Source: an uncultured Chthoniobacterales bacterium (GTDB taxonomy: Bacteria > Verrucomicrobiota > Verrucomicrobiia > Chthoniobacterales > UBA10450). From it: a stretch of DNA of 64,000 nt. Positions 7,428-15,811 of this stretch are shown piece by piece. The stretch lies in NCBI GenBank assembly GCA_902805675.1, contig CADCTA010000046.1, positions 43,719-107,718 on the forward strand, read 5' to 3'. The notes under the pieces were generated by a model. That model did not search any database. It saw only the letters and a program-made list of their open reading frames with translations, and was not told the DNA's origin. The stretch's first letter is position 1; each line of letters begins with the position of its first letter. Made by a program: the position numbers and the translations under genes.

Positions 7428-8555
7428 ATGGCCTTGAAGCCGCACAAACCAGCCGCAGCGCGCCGGGCTCAGCCGCTCTACGAGGGCTACACGACTTCTG
7501 ATGTGCGCGAGCATCATCGCGGTCGCGGCGCGGACGGGAATCCCGCTAATCGCTTCGAAGCTCTGCGCGTCGAACTCGATCCAGTCGAGCCGGACGAGGA
7601 GGAAGACAGGCCCAAGCTCTCAACGCAGTTCTATCGCGACCTCACGAAAACAATCATCTCGCGAAACAACAGCCCCGACGTCGGATTCGAGACGAGCGTG
7701 AATCCATACCGGGGTTGCGAGCACGGCTGCGCCTACTGCTTCGCGCGACCGACGCACGAATATCTCGGCTTCTCCGCCGGCTTGGATTTCGAGAGCAAGA
7801 TCATGGTGAAAGAGAACGCGCCCGAGCTTCTCGAAGCCGAACTCTCCTCGCCAAAGTGGAAACCGCAGACGGTCGTGATGAGCGGCGTGACGGATCCGTA
7901 TCAACCGGTGGAGCGAAAGCTGAAGATCACGCGCCGCTGCCTCGAGGTGCTGGCGAAGTTCCGCAATCCCGTCGGCATGATCACGAAGAACCGGCTCGTC
8001 ACGCGCGACATCGACGTGTTATCCGAGCTCGCTGCGCACAATGCGGTAGCGATCAACATCTCGATCACATCGCTCGACGTGAAACTGCAGCGCATCCTCG
8101 AGCCGCGCACTTCGCCGCCGCAGGCGCGACTCGACGCCGTCGCGCAGCTGCGTGCGGCTGGGGTTCCCGTCGGCGTGATGGTGGCGCCGATCATCCCGGG
8201 AATTACCGACCACGAAGTGCCGGCAATCCTCGCCGCCTGCGGCGAAGCTGGCGCGCAGTTTGCCGGCTATGTCGTGTTGCGATTGCCGTGGGCGGTGGCG
8301 CCGCTCTTCGAGCGCTGGCTCGACGAACATTTCCCCGGGCGCAAAGAGAAGGTCCTCGGCCGCATCCGCAGCATGCGCGGCAACAAGCTCTACGACTACC
8401 GCTGGGGTAAGCGGCAGGAAGGCGAGGGGATCTTCGCGGAGCAGATCGGGGCGATGTTCGAAGTCGGGCGGCGGCGGGCTGGGATCAGCGATCAGCGTCC
8501 CGCGCTTTCGACCGCCGCATTCCGGCGCCCTAACGAACAGCTGACGCTCTTGTAG
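7428..8555 (+). CDS. PA0069-family radical SAM protein (SplB-like)
   Basis: A 375-residue radical S-adenosylmethionine protein related to spore photoproduct lyase. The 4Fe-4S cluster motif is in GCEHGCAYCFARPTHEY, a CxxxCxxC arrangement characteristic of this subfamily. Downstream are SAM-binding features (VVMSGVTDPYQPVE, GMITKNRLVTRD) and VAPIIPGITDHEVP. Non-sporulating bacteria carry this family widely and its substrate is not established, so DNA-lesion repair is only a family-based guess. I choose the ATG at 7428 over the GTG at 7404. Confidence 0.88.
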   Translation: MALKPHKPAAARRAQPLYEGYTTSDVREHHRGRGADGNPANRFEALRVELDPVEPDEEEDRPKLSTQFYRDLTKTIISRNNSPDVGFETSVNPYRGCEHGCAYCFARPTHEYLGFSAGLDFESKIMVKENAPELLEAELSSPKWKPQTVVMSGVTDPYQPVERKLKITRRCLEVLAKFRNPVGMITKNRLVTRDIDVLSELAAHNAVAINISITSLDVKLQRILEPRTSPPQARLDAVAQLRAAGVPVGVMVAPIIPGITDHEVPAILAACGEAGAQFAGYVVLRLPWAVAPLFERWLDEHFPGRKEKVLGRIRSMRGNKLYDYRWGKRQEGEGIFAEQIGAMFEVGRRRAGISDQRPALSTAAFRRPNEQLTLL

Positions 8556-8576
8556 GCTGTGACGGCGCAACAGGCC

Positions 8577-8783
8577 GTCATCCGGAGCGCAGTCGAGGGT
8601 CAATGGTAGGGACGCCGCGCTGCGGCGTCCGAGGTGCGTGGACTGCGTCGAGCGGGTGCGGTTATCCTGGGCGTTGCCACGCGGTCCGGACGGCGCAGCG
8701 CGCCGTCCCTACCATCTCCCGTGGCATTACTGCTAGGTAGGCCACGGGATTCTTCGACTCCGCTTCGCTCCGCTCAGAATGAC
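8577..8783. repeat. Composite: palindromic element nested in a family B element
   Basis: The outer parts look like a family B element split in two (GTCATCCGGAGCGCAGTCGAGG at 8577; GCCACGGGATTCTTCGACTC..CTCAGAATGAC ending 8783). Between them sits a separate palindrome with 27-bp arms: GGTAGGGACGCCGCGC.. at 8605-8631 and ..GCGCGCCGTCCCTACC at 8687-8713, about two mismatches. Confidence 0.65.
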
Positions 8784-8790
8784 GGCGGGC

Positions 8791-10161
8791 TCAGCGTGCA
8801 GCCCCGCGAGCATGCGCCGCGGCCACCATCCGCTTCTGTTTGCGCATCACCGCCAGCATCGCAAAGCCGCCGATCGCGCCGAAACCAGCCATCATCGGAT
8901 ACCACGCGCCCCAGCCGTGGCGATCGATCAGCCAGCCGGTTAACGGCAACGCGATCGCGGTGCCGTAATACTGAAACGAGTCGATCACGCCCGAGGCGAA
9001 GCCAGCCATCTTGCGCCCGCCGATGTCCATCGGTGCGGCCGCACCGACGATGGAATGCGTCGAGTTCGCGGTGAAGGAAATCAGCACAAGGAACATGCAG
9101 CCAATGAAGATGCCCGCGGGCGTCGGGCCCACCGCTCCCGACATGATCACGCCGGCCGCGACCAGGATCACGCACGTCTCAAGAAAGTAGAGCCCCATCG
9201 CGACCGGCGAGCGGCGTCCGTGAAACACCTTGTCCGAGACCACGCCCGCGCCGAACGACGCGAGCACCGCGACGACCGGCATCAGGTTCATCGTCCAGAA
9301 CACCGCGGCGGGCTTCGCGTCCATATTCAGCTTCAGCTGCTCGACGAAGTAGAGGATCGCGAGCTGATCAGAGCTATTCCGCACAGCACCGGTGCACGCG
9401 TATGCGACGGCGTAGAACCAGACGAGCGGATGCGTGAAGATCGTGACGAACGACTCACGCAAACTCACAGTGACATTTTCGTCACCAGGCTCGCCGTCGT
9501 GCTCGACCACGCCGCGGTAGCCTGCCTCCTCCGGTGTCTGCTTGACGAAGATGACGAATAACACCGCCACCACCGCGGTGATCAGCGGCGGAATGCGGAA
9601 GAGCCACCGCCAATCGCCTTGCGCCACAACCCACACGCCGACGGTGAAGCCTGCGAGGATCACGGGTGCGAGATTGTTGATCGCGACCTGGCCGAGTTGG
9701 ATCATGAACCCGAAAATCCCGGCGAACGTGCCGCGCTCCGTGCGGTTGAACCAGGCGGCGTTGATCTTGATCATCCCCGGCGCGCCCCAGGACTGGAGAT
9801 AGCCGTTCATCAGCCAGATCAATGAGAACGTCGCGAACGTGCCGACGAATGACGAAAAGCCGTAGATCAGATTGATCACGATCGTGCCGACGGCGCCGAT
9901 CAGCATCGCCGGCTTGCCACCGATACGGTCTGTGAGCAGGCCGTTCACGAGCTGGCCGGTGCCGTAAGCAAGCGCCCACGCGCTCAGGATTCCTGTGATC
10001 TGGAATTTGCTGAAGCCGAACTCCTCCACCATCCCGGGCGTCGCCCAACGGAAGTTGTAGCGGCACATGTAATACGAGGCGTAGAGCAGGCCGATGATGA
10101 CCCAGTTCAGGCCGCGGCGCGGGCGGAATCCGGGCGGGTATTGCCTGACGACTGAACTCAT
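8791..10161 (-). CDS. OPA-family MFS transporter (GlpT/UhpT-like)
   Basis: A 456-residue, 12-helix major facilitator. The N-terminal LLYASYYMCRYNFRWATP matches the helix-1 region of organophosphate:phosphate antiporters, where an arginine in this helix binds substrate phosphate. GLLTDRIGGKPAMLIG is MFS motif A, and a long central loop separates the two six-helix halves. Glycerol-3-phosphate or sugar-phosphate uptake is the family expectation; specificity cannot be assigned. The ATG at 10161 is preferred over the in-frame TTG at 10170. It is divergent from the B12-binding MerR regulator, which could control it. Confidence 0.85.
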   Translation of the reverse strand: MSSVVRQYPPGFRPRRGLNWVIIGLLYASYYMCRYNFRWATPGMVEEFGFSKFQITGILSAWALAYGTGQLVNGLLTDRIGGKPAMLIGAVGTIVINLIYGFSSFVGTFATFSLIWLMNGYLQSWGAPGMIKINAAWFNRTERGTFAGIFGFMIQLGQVAINNLAPVILAGFTVGVWVVAQGDWRWLFRIPPLITAVVAVLFVIFVKQTPEEAGYRGVVEHDGEPGDENVTVSLRESFVTIFTHPLVWFYAVAYACTGAVRNSSDQLAILYFVEQLKLNMDAKPAAVFWTMNLMPVVAVLASFGAGVVSDKVFHGRRSPVAMGLYFLETCVILVAAGVIMSGAVGPTPAGIFIGCMFLVLISFTANSTHSIVGAAAPMDIGGRKMAGFASGVIDSFQYYGTAIALPLTGWLIDRHGWGAWYPMMAGFGAIGGFAMLAVMRKQKRMVAAAHARGAAR

Positions 10162-10264
10162 CGCGGGCAAAGGATGTACACCGCGCGCGGCAAGGTGAAC
10201 AACAAACTGCAGTGGGCATGCAACCGTTTCCCCCGGCGGCTCGTTTAGTTTCTAAGTGCCCGCA
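10162..10264. promoter_or_regulatory. Divergent intergenic region with a TGTACA box
   Basis: These 103 bp must hold the promoters of the OPA transporter and the MerR/B12 regulator. The word ATGTACAC at 10174-10181 resembles the TGTACA core reported for CarH/LitR-type operators. Only one copy is visible, whereas such operators usually carry repeats, so this is a weak candidate. Confidence 0.25.
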
Positions 10265-11221
10265 ATGCGACCAGTTAGAACGATCAAGCTGGTGGCGCGG
10301 CAGACCGGCCTCTCCGTTCACACGATCCGGGTCTGGGAAAAACGCTACGGAGCTGTCCGCCCGGTCCGCGCGACGAACAACCGCAGGCTCTACTCCGATG
10401 AAGATATCGAGCGGCTGAAGCTGCTACGGCAGGCGACGCTCGCCGGCCATAGCATCGGCCAGATCGCCAGAGCCACGCTCCCGGAGCTGCGCCGGTTGTT
10501 GCGCGATGACCTGAGTACACGCAACACCGGTCCAGGCGCGACGGCGCGGCAGGAGCGCGGCGTGGCCGATGATTTGATCGCCGCCGCAATCCGCGCGACC
10601 GAGCGACTCGACCTCGCTGATCTGCGCGACCTGCTGGATCGCGCGGCGGTCGAGTTAGGGCAGCCGGCAATGCTGCACAAGTTTGTCGCGCCTTTCGCGA
10701 TGGAGATCGGCGAACGCTGGCGCAAGGGCGACCTGAACGTCGCGCACGAGCATTTTGCCACGAGCACGCTCACGGTTTTCCTCGCCGGTTTCGCCCGTCC
10801 GTATCCAACTGGCAGCTCGGCGCACCACTTTGTCATCGCCACGCCCTCCGGACAGTTGCACGAGCTCGGCGCGATTATCGCCGCGGCGGCGGTGCAGAGC
10901 CACGGCTGGCGCGCGACCTACCTCGGCTCATCGCTGCCAATCGAAGAGCTCGTCGGCGCCGCGACGCAGCTGAAGGCGCGCGCGATCGGCCTCAGCATCG
11001 TCTTCCCGCCAGACGACGCGTTGTTGACGCAGGATCTATTGAAGCTGCCGAAGCTGCTGCCACCGGATTGCGCGGTCATCGTCGGCGGCCGCTCCGTTCG
11101 GACCTACGCCGACACCCTCAAGCAGATCGGCGCGATTCAGGTGAACTCGCTCGAGGATCTTTATCCGGTGCTCGATTCGCTTCAGCAAACGAAGCGCGCC
11201 TCGACCAAGCGCGCGAAATGA
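10265..11221 (+). CDS. MerR-type regulator with B12-binding domain (CarH/LitR-like)
   Basis: A 318-residue cytoplasmic regulator. Residues 5-75 form a MerR winged helix (TGLSVHTIRVWEKRYGAV, then NNRRLYSDEDIERL). The middle is a four-helix cap containing W152 followed nine residues later by EH, the Wx9EH signature that shields adenosylcobalamin in CarH. The C-terminal Rossmann domain has QLHELG, in which the histidine (about residue 199) is the lower cobalt ligand of the DxHxxG-type motif. By family, adenosylcobalamin holds a repressing tetramer on DNA in the dark and light releases it. That the protein is light-responsive here is inference from conserved residues. An in-frame GTG at 10256 is an alternative start. 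Confidence 0.88.
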   Translation: MRPVRTIKLVARQTGLSVHTIRVWEKRYGAVRPVRATNNRRLYSDEDIERLKLLRQATLAGHSIGQIARATLPELRRLLRDDLSTRNTGPGATARQERGVADDLIAAAIRATERLDLADLRDLLDRAAVELGQPAMLHKFVAPFAMEIGERWRKGDLNVAHEHFATSTLTVFLAGFARPYPTGSSAHHFVIATPSGQLHELGAIIAAAAVQSHGWRATYLGSSLPIEELVGAATQLKARAIGLSIVFPPDDALLTQDLLKLPKLLPPDCAVIVGGRSVRTYADTLKQIGAIQVNSLEDLYPVLDSLQQTKRASTKRAK

Positions 11222-11263
11222 GCCTTGCGCTTCGGCGCGGTTTCCACAGGGTGCACGGCACGT

Positions 11264-11809
11264 ATGGCATTGAGCATCGAGAGCCTGCACATCGGCATGA
11301 AAGTCTTGCACCCGCGGTATGGCGTCGGCGTGGTCCGCTCGCTCACCACGCACACAGCGGATATCAACTTCGATGACGCGCCGCGCACCATCGCGCCGGA
11401 CACCGCCGGGCTCACCTCCGCTGAGCCGACGGCCACACTCACCGAGCTGCAGATTCCGCTCGAGACTCTGATTCGCGATACGGCGCAGAGCGTGGTGGAA
11501 GCGCTCGGCCTCGAGAAGGACGACGCGATCGTAGAAGGCTTGGCGAATCGCTGGCAGCGCGGCGTGCTGGTGATGCAATCAGCCGACACGTCGTTGCAGC
11601 CGAAAGAGGTGCCGATCGAGACGTTCTTTCACAAGATCGTCATGATCCGAAACAACCTGCGCGTGCTCGAGCAGAAGGTGAACGCGAGCGACAAGCTGAG
11701 CGACGCCGACAAGTTCGACATGCAGCAATACATCACGCGCTGCTACGGCTCGCTCACGACGTTCAACGTCCTGTTCAAGAACAAGGACGAGCAGTTCCGG
11801 ACGACCTAG
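11264..11809 (+). CDS. Hypothetical with CarD/TRCF-like N-terminal segment
   Basis: A 181-residue soluble protein not recognised by name. The opening SLHIGMKVLHPRYGVGVVRS followed by a short beta-rich stretch resembles the small Tudor-like RNA-polymerase-interacting domain of CarD and TRCF (HxxxGxGxV). The rest is helical and charged (FFHKIVMIRNNLRVLEQKV). Role unknown; an interaction with RNA polymerase is only suggested by the N-terminus. The ATG at 11264 is chosen because the track ORF starts at an upstream TTG within 4 bp of the MerR gene stop. It is probably cotranscribed with that gene, 42 bp upstream. Confidence 0.6.
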   Translation: MALSIESLHIGMKVLHPRYGVGVVRSLTTHTADINFDDAPRTIAPDTAGLTSAEPTATLTELQIPLETLIRDTAQSVVEALGLEKDDAIVEGLANRWQRGVLVMQSADTSLQPKEVPIETFFHKIVMIRNNLRVLEQKVNASDKLSDADKFDMQQYITRCYGSLTTFNVLFKNKDEQFRTT

Positions 11810-11837
11810 CAGGCGGCGGCATCAGGCGACCACGCCC

Positions 11838-12085
11838 TGGGCGGCGCATCACCATGGGGGGGCGGCGCATCACCCTGGGCGGCGCATCATCCTGCGCGGC
11901 GCATCATCCTGCGCGGCGCATCATCCTGCGCGGCGCATCATCCTGCGCGGCGCATCACCCTGCGCGGCGCATCACCCTGCGCGGCGCATCACCCTGGGCG
12001 GCGCATCACCCTGGGCGGCGCATCACCCTGGGCGGCGCATCACCCTGGGCGGCGCATCACCCTGCGCGGCGCATCACCCTGCGCG
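11838..12085 (+). repeat. 17-bp tandem repeat array (minisatellite), about 14 units
   Basis: The unit is GCGCATCAYCCTGSGCG in a strict 17-bp register. GCGCATCA occurs at 11865, 11882, 11899, 11916 and on every 17 bp through 12069 (13 units), plus one more at 11844 offset by a 4-bp G insertion. Two variable positions alternate in blocks (atcATCct versus atcACCct; tgCgcg versus tgGgcg). The array runs straight into the left end of a family A repeat. The reading frame across it (11854-12147) encodes only AHHPARRI-type repetition and is not a gene. Confidence 0.95.
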
Positions 12086-12208
12086 GTCATCCTGAGCCGC
12101 GTAGACGGCGAAGGACCTCACGCTCGGCCGCGGGTGATGCACACTGACTGCACCGCAAAGACTGACGGCGTGAGGTCCTTCGGCGCGCTTCGCCAGCCTC
12201 AGGATGAC
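12086..12208. repeat. Dispersed inverted-repeat element, family A, copy 3
   Basis: Starts GTCATCCTGAGCCGCGTAG and ends GCCTCAGGATGAC, with GGCGAAGGACCTCACGC facing GCGTGAGGTCCTTCGGCG. It lies between the 17-bp array and the end of the egt-linked operon. Confidence 0.85.
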
Positions 12209-12227
12209 CGCGTGGTTGGCACGCTCG

Positions 12228-13589
12228 TCAGGCGATCACCACCGTTTTTACATTCACAAACTCGCGGATCCCTTCCGCTCCAAGCTCCCGCCCGAAGCCA
12301 GAGCGCTTCACCCCACCAAACGGAAGCCGCGCATCGGAAGCCACCATACCGTTGATGAACACCATCCCGCTCTCGATCTCGCTCGCGAAAAGCTCCTGCT
12401 CGGCCGGATCGTTCGTCCACGCGCTCGCGCCGAGGCCGAATGGCGTGTCGTTAGCCACCGCCACCGCTTCCGCCGCATCGCGCACGCGGAAGATCGCTGC
12501 CACCGGACCGAAGATCTCCTCGCGCGCAGCAGGCGAGTCTGGCGGCACATCGACGAGCACGGTTGGCTCGTAAAAGAAGCCGGGCCGCGCGACACGCTTG
12601 CCGCCGGTCAATAACTTCGCGCCGGCTTGCACTGACGCCTGCACCTGCGCGTCCACGCCTCGCAAGATCTGCTCATTAGCAAGCGGCCCGATCTCGGTCT
12701 CCGGATCGAGCGGATCACCGATATTGAGCGCGCGCATCCGCATCACAAACTGCGCGACGAACTCATCGTACGTCGCCTCGGTGGTAATGAACCGCTTTGC
12801 TGCGATGCAAGATTGGCCGGTGTTGATGGTTCGGGCTTTGACCGCGGTGGAGATCGCCGCGTCGATGTCCGCGCTCGGCATGACGATGAACGGATCGCTG
12901 CCGCCCAGCTCGAGGACGCACTTCTTGATCTGCCGCGCGGCCGCGCTCGCGACCTCCGCGCCTGCGCGTTCGCTGCCGGTTAACGTCACCGCTTTGACAC
13001 GCGGATCGTCGATGATCTGCCGCGTCTGCTCGGTTTCGATCAACAGCGTCTGAAGAACGGCTTCCGCAAAGCCCGCACGGTGGAACACATCTTCAATCGC
13101 GAGCGCGCACTGCGGCACACTCGCGGCATGCTTCAGCAGGCAGACATTCCCGGCCATCAACGCCGGGGCGGCGAACCGAAACACCTGCCAGAGCGGGAAG
13201 TTCCACGGCATGATGGCGAGGATCACACCGAGCGGCTGATAGCGAATGTAGCTGCGCGTTGCGTTTGATTCGACTGCTTGCCGAGCGAGAAACCGCTCCG
13301 CGTTCTCGGCATAATACCGGCAACCGCCTGCGCACTTTGTCACTTCCTCGACCGCAGCGGGGAACAGTTTGCCCATCTCCAGCGTGACGGTGCGCGCGAG
13401 CGTCTCCTTCTCCTGTTCGAGAATCTCGGCGGCGTGCAACATGCATTGGGCGCGCGCGGCGAAATTGGTACGCCGATGGAGCTGAAATGCGAGTTCCGCC
13501 GCGACCAGCTTCATCTCGATTTCCTCGGTGCTCAGCGCAGGGAAGGTGCGGAGCGTTTCACCCGTAGCCGGGTTCACCGACGCGATCAT
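12228..13589 (-). CDS. Aldehyde dehydrogenase, succinate-semialdehyde type
   Basis: A 453-residue NAD(P)+-dependent aldehyde dehydrogenase. Conserved elements include IMPWNFPLWQVFRF (cofactor cleft), LTGSERAG, the general-base glutamate in KKCVLELGGSDPFIV and the catalytic cysteine in INTGQSCIAAKRF. The short N-terminus and overall length fit the succinate-semialdehyde dehydrogenase (Sad/GabD-like) branch. It begins 6 bp after the ABC permease stop and is the last gene of the egt-linked operon. Its substrate there is unknown, and no 4-aminobutyrate transaminase is nearby. Confidence 0.85.
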   Translation of the reverse strand: MIASVNPATGETLRTFPALSTEEIEMKLVAAELAFQLHRRTNFAARAQCMLHAAEILEQEKETLARTVTLEMGKLFPAAVEEVTKCAGGCRYYAENAERFLARQAVESNATRSYIRYQPLGVILAIMPWNFPLWQVFRFAAPALMAGNVCLLKHAASVPQCALAIEDVFHRAGFAEAVLQTLLIETEQTRQIIDDPRVKAVTLTGSERAGAEVASAAARQIKKCVLELGGSDPFIVMPSADIDAAISTAVKARTINTGQSCIAAKRFITTEATYDEFVAQFVMRMRALNIGDPLDPETEIGPLANEQILRGVDAQVQASVQAGAKLLTGGKRVARPGFFYEPTVLVDVPPDSPAAREEIFGPVAAIFRVRDAAEAVAVANDTPFGLGASAWTNDPAEQELFASEIESGMVFINGMVASDARLPFGGVKRSGFGRELGAEGIREFVNVKTVVIA

Positions 13590-13595
13590 GCGCTT

Positions 13596-15065
13596 CTATA
13601 GACGCAGACCTTTGGGAATCAAAAGCCGGTCCAGCAGGTCGAACGTCCACTGCACGAGCAGCGCGAGAACTGCGGCTGGGATCGCGCCCTGCAGGATGGT
13701 GGCGTGATCGTTCAAGTTGAGCCCGCTGATGATCGGCTCGCCCAGGCCGCCGGCGCCGATCAGCGCCGCGAGCGTCGCCGTGCCTATGTTGATCACGGCG
13801 CTCGTTTTCACCCCGGCCAGGATGGTGCGCGAAGCCATCGGAAGGTAGATCTGTCGCAGCCGCGCTCCGGCCGAGAGGCCGAGTGCGATGGCGGATTCGC
13901 GAATTGGCTGCGCGATGTCCTGCAAGCCGGTGGCCGTGTTTCGCACGATCGGGAGCAGACCGTAGAGGAACAACGCCGCGATCGCGGTGCGCGCCGAGAT
14001 TCCGAAGAACGGCACCGGCACGAGCAGCGCAAGCAAGGCGAGCGACGGGACGGTTTGCACCGCGCTCGTCACGGCGAGTATGACGTGACCGATCGCACCT
14101 CCGCGACTCGCCACGATGCCCAGCGGAATTCCGACGAGCACGGCAAGCAGCAGCGAGATGCACGTCAGCTGAAGATGACGCGAGATCCACCGCGTGAGCT
14201 TTGCGGTTAACGACTCCCCCGCGCGAGGCGCGATGCTTTCGCTGCCGCCGCTGAAGTAGAGCTCGGCAGCACGCGCATAGTTCTTCGTCCGCTCCGCCTC
14301 GGCGTTCAGCCGGATCATTCGTGGCTCGTCGATCGTGCCTTGCAGCTTCTCGAGCGCGGCTTTCGCCTGCGGATCAATGGACGCTCGATAGAGAAACACG
14401 GCTTTGTATTGCGGAAAGAAGCCGAGGTCGTCCTCGAGCGTGACGAGATCGTACTCGGCGATCTTTGCATCAGTCGAGTAGGCGTCTTTCACATCGATCT
14501 CGCCGCGCCGCAGCGCCTCGTAGCCGAGCCCATGATCGATCCCGCGAACGTCCGGCGGGGCGAGCTGGTAGCGATCGGCGAGCGGCCGCCACCCGTCGCG
14601 CCGGCTGAGGAACTCGTGCGTAACGCCGAACCGCATTGCGGGATGCGCACGTAGATCGCTGATCGTGCGAATACGCGCCCGCTCCGCTCCTGCGCGTGAC
14701 ATGACGAGCGCATACGTGTTGTTGAATCCGAGCTCGCCCGACACTTGCACGCCGACCTTCGCCAGCTCTGCGCGGATCACATCGAGCGACATCTTCTGCG
14801 GCGATTTCAGGATCTCTTCGGCGATCGTGCCGGTGTATTCCGGGTAAACAGCGATCTGGCCGCTACGCAGCGCTTCCCAAAGGATGATCGTGCCGCCCAT
14901 GCCCTGCCGGTGCTCGGATGCGCTGCCCGCATCGCTGAGCGCGCGCTTCGCGATCTCCGCCAGCACATACGATTCGGTAAACTTCTTCGAGCCGATCAAC
15001 ACCGGCTCGCTCGCCGCGGCAGCGATCCCCGCCGCCAGGATCAACGTGACGAGTGCCGTTTTCAT
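13596..15065 (-). CDS. ABC transporter substrate-binding/permease fusion, betaine type (OpuC/EgtU-like)
   Basis: A 489-residue fusion. Residues 1-18 are a signal/anchor helix. Residues about 20-280 form the quaternary-amine binding domain (VLIGSKKFTESYVLAEI, IAVYPEYTGTIAEEIL, GFNNTYALVMSR), the fold that binds glycine betaine, choline or similar cations in an aromatic cage. Residues about 290-485 are a BPD-type permease with the ATPase-coupling loop IRESAIALGLSAGARLRQIY. Known EgtU importers carry the permease first and the binding domain last; here the order is reversed. Its ATG overlaps the ATPase stop (ATGA). Being in line with egtB and egtD suggests that the ligand is ergothioneine or hercynine rather than an osmolyte. 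That is inference. Confidence 0.88.
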   Translation of the reverse strand: MKTALVTLILAAGIAAAASEPVLIGSKKFTESYVLAEIAKRALSDAGSASEHRQGMGGTIILWEALRSGQIAVYPEYTGTIAEEILKSPQKMSLDVIRAELAKVGVQVSGELGFNNTYALVMSRAGAERARIRTISDLRAHPAMRFGVTHEFLSRRDGWRPLADRYQLAPPDVRGIDHGLGYEALRRGEIDVKDAYSTDAKIAEYDLVTLEDDLGFFPQYKAVFLYRASIDPQAKAALEKLQGTIDEPRMIRLNAEAERTKNYARAAELYFSGGSESIAPRAGESLTAKLTRWISRHLQLTCISLLLAVLVGIPLGIVASRGGAIGHVILAVTSAVQTVPSLALLALLVPVPFFGISARTAIAALFLYGLLPIVRNTATGLQDIAQPIRESAIALGLSAGARLRQIYLPMASRTILAGVKTSAVINIGTATLAALIGAGGLGEPIISGLNLNDHATILQGAIPAAVLALLVQWTFDLLDRLLIPKGLRL

Positions 15066-15805
15066 CTCATCGCGACGCCGCGTTGCGCGTTCAGGAACTC
15101 GGTGACAAAGGCGTTCGCCGGTCTTTCGCGGAGATCCGATAGACCGCCTTCTTGAACGACGCGGCCGTCGTTCATTAGCACGATCTTGTGGCCGAGGAAC
15201 GCAGCCTCCGCGAGATCGTGAGTGACGAGAATTGTCGTCTGCCCGAGGCGCTCGAAGATCTCCTTCAGGTCTCGTTGCAACGCGGCTCTCACCATCGGAT
15301 CGAGCGCGCCAAGCGGCTCGTCTAGCAACAACAACTGCGGCGAGAGTGCGAGCGCGCGCATCAAACTGACGCGCTGACGTTGTCCGCCGGACAACTCACC
15401 GGGATATCGCGAGAGACCTTCGACCGGGAATCGCGTCAGTGCGGCTAACTCTGCCAGCCGCGACTCATTGTCCGTTTCAGGTTGGCGAAGATGCCGCGCC
15501 ATCAGGAGCACGTTGTCGCGGGCGGTGAGGTGAGGGAACAGGCCACCTTCCTGGATGACGTAGCCCATCCGCCGCCGCAGCATGGCGATGTTGTTCTCGC
15601 CGACAGTCTCGCCGTCGATGCTGACGGTGCCGCTGTCGGGTTGCAGCAGTCCCACGATCAGCCGCAACACGGTCGACTTTCCGCAACCGCTCGGCCCGAT
15701 CAGGACGGTGGTCTTGCCGCGTTCGAATGCGAGCTCCGTCGGTGCGAGTGCAACGTTTGAGCCGAAGCGCTTGCTCACGCCGGCGAGTCGCACCAGATCG
15801 TCCAC
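15062..15805 (-). CDS. ABC transporter ATPase, quaternary-amine type
   Basis: A 247-residue nucleotide-binding subunit. Walker A is GPSGCGKST, the Q-loop is in YVIQEGGLFPHLT, the signature is LSGGQRQR, Walker B is LLLLDEPLGALD and the switch histidine is in LVTHDLAEA. The sequence is closest to the ProV/OpuCA/OsmV branch but lacks the C-terminal CBS tandem of many osmoregulated members, ending just after the core domain. It starts 6 bp after the egtD stop and overlaps the next gene by 4 bp, so the subunits should be translationally coupled. Confidence 0.92.
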   Translation of the reverse strand: MDDLVRLAGVSKRFGSNVALAPTELAFERGKTTVLIGPSGCGKSTVLRLIVGLLQPDSGTVSIDGETVGENNIAMLRRRMGYVIQEGGLFPHLTARDNVLLMARHLRQPETDNESRLAELAALTRFPVEGLSRYPGELSGGQRQRVSLMRALALSPQLLLLDEPLGALDPMVRAALQRDLKEIFERLGQTTILVTHDLAEAAFLGHKIVLMNDGRVVQEGGLSDLRERPANAFVTEFLNAQRGVAMR

Positions 15806-15811
15806 GCGCGG

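Noticed and set aside
10162-10264. Cobalamin riboswitch upstream of the B12-binding regulator
   Set aside because: The leader is too short (about 100 bp shared by two divergent genes) and no B12-box-like conserved core is visible.
11838-12085. Possible CRISPR array
   Set aside because: The units are directly adjacent at 17 bp with no spacers and no cas genes are nearby.
11854-12147. ORF of 97 residues across the 17-bp array
   Set aside because: It encodes only a repeated AHHPARRI-like string produced by the tandem repeat; all frames through a 17-bp repeat stay open without selection.
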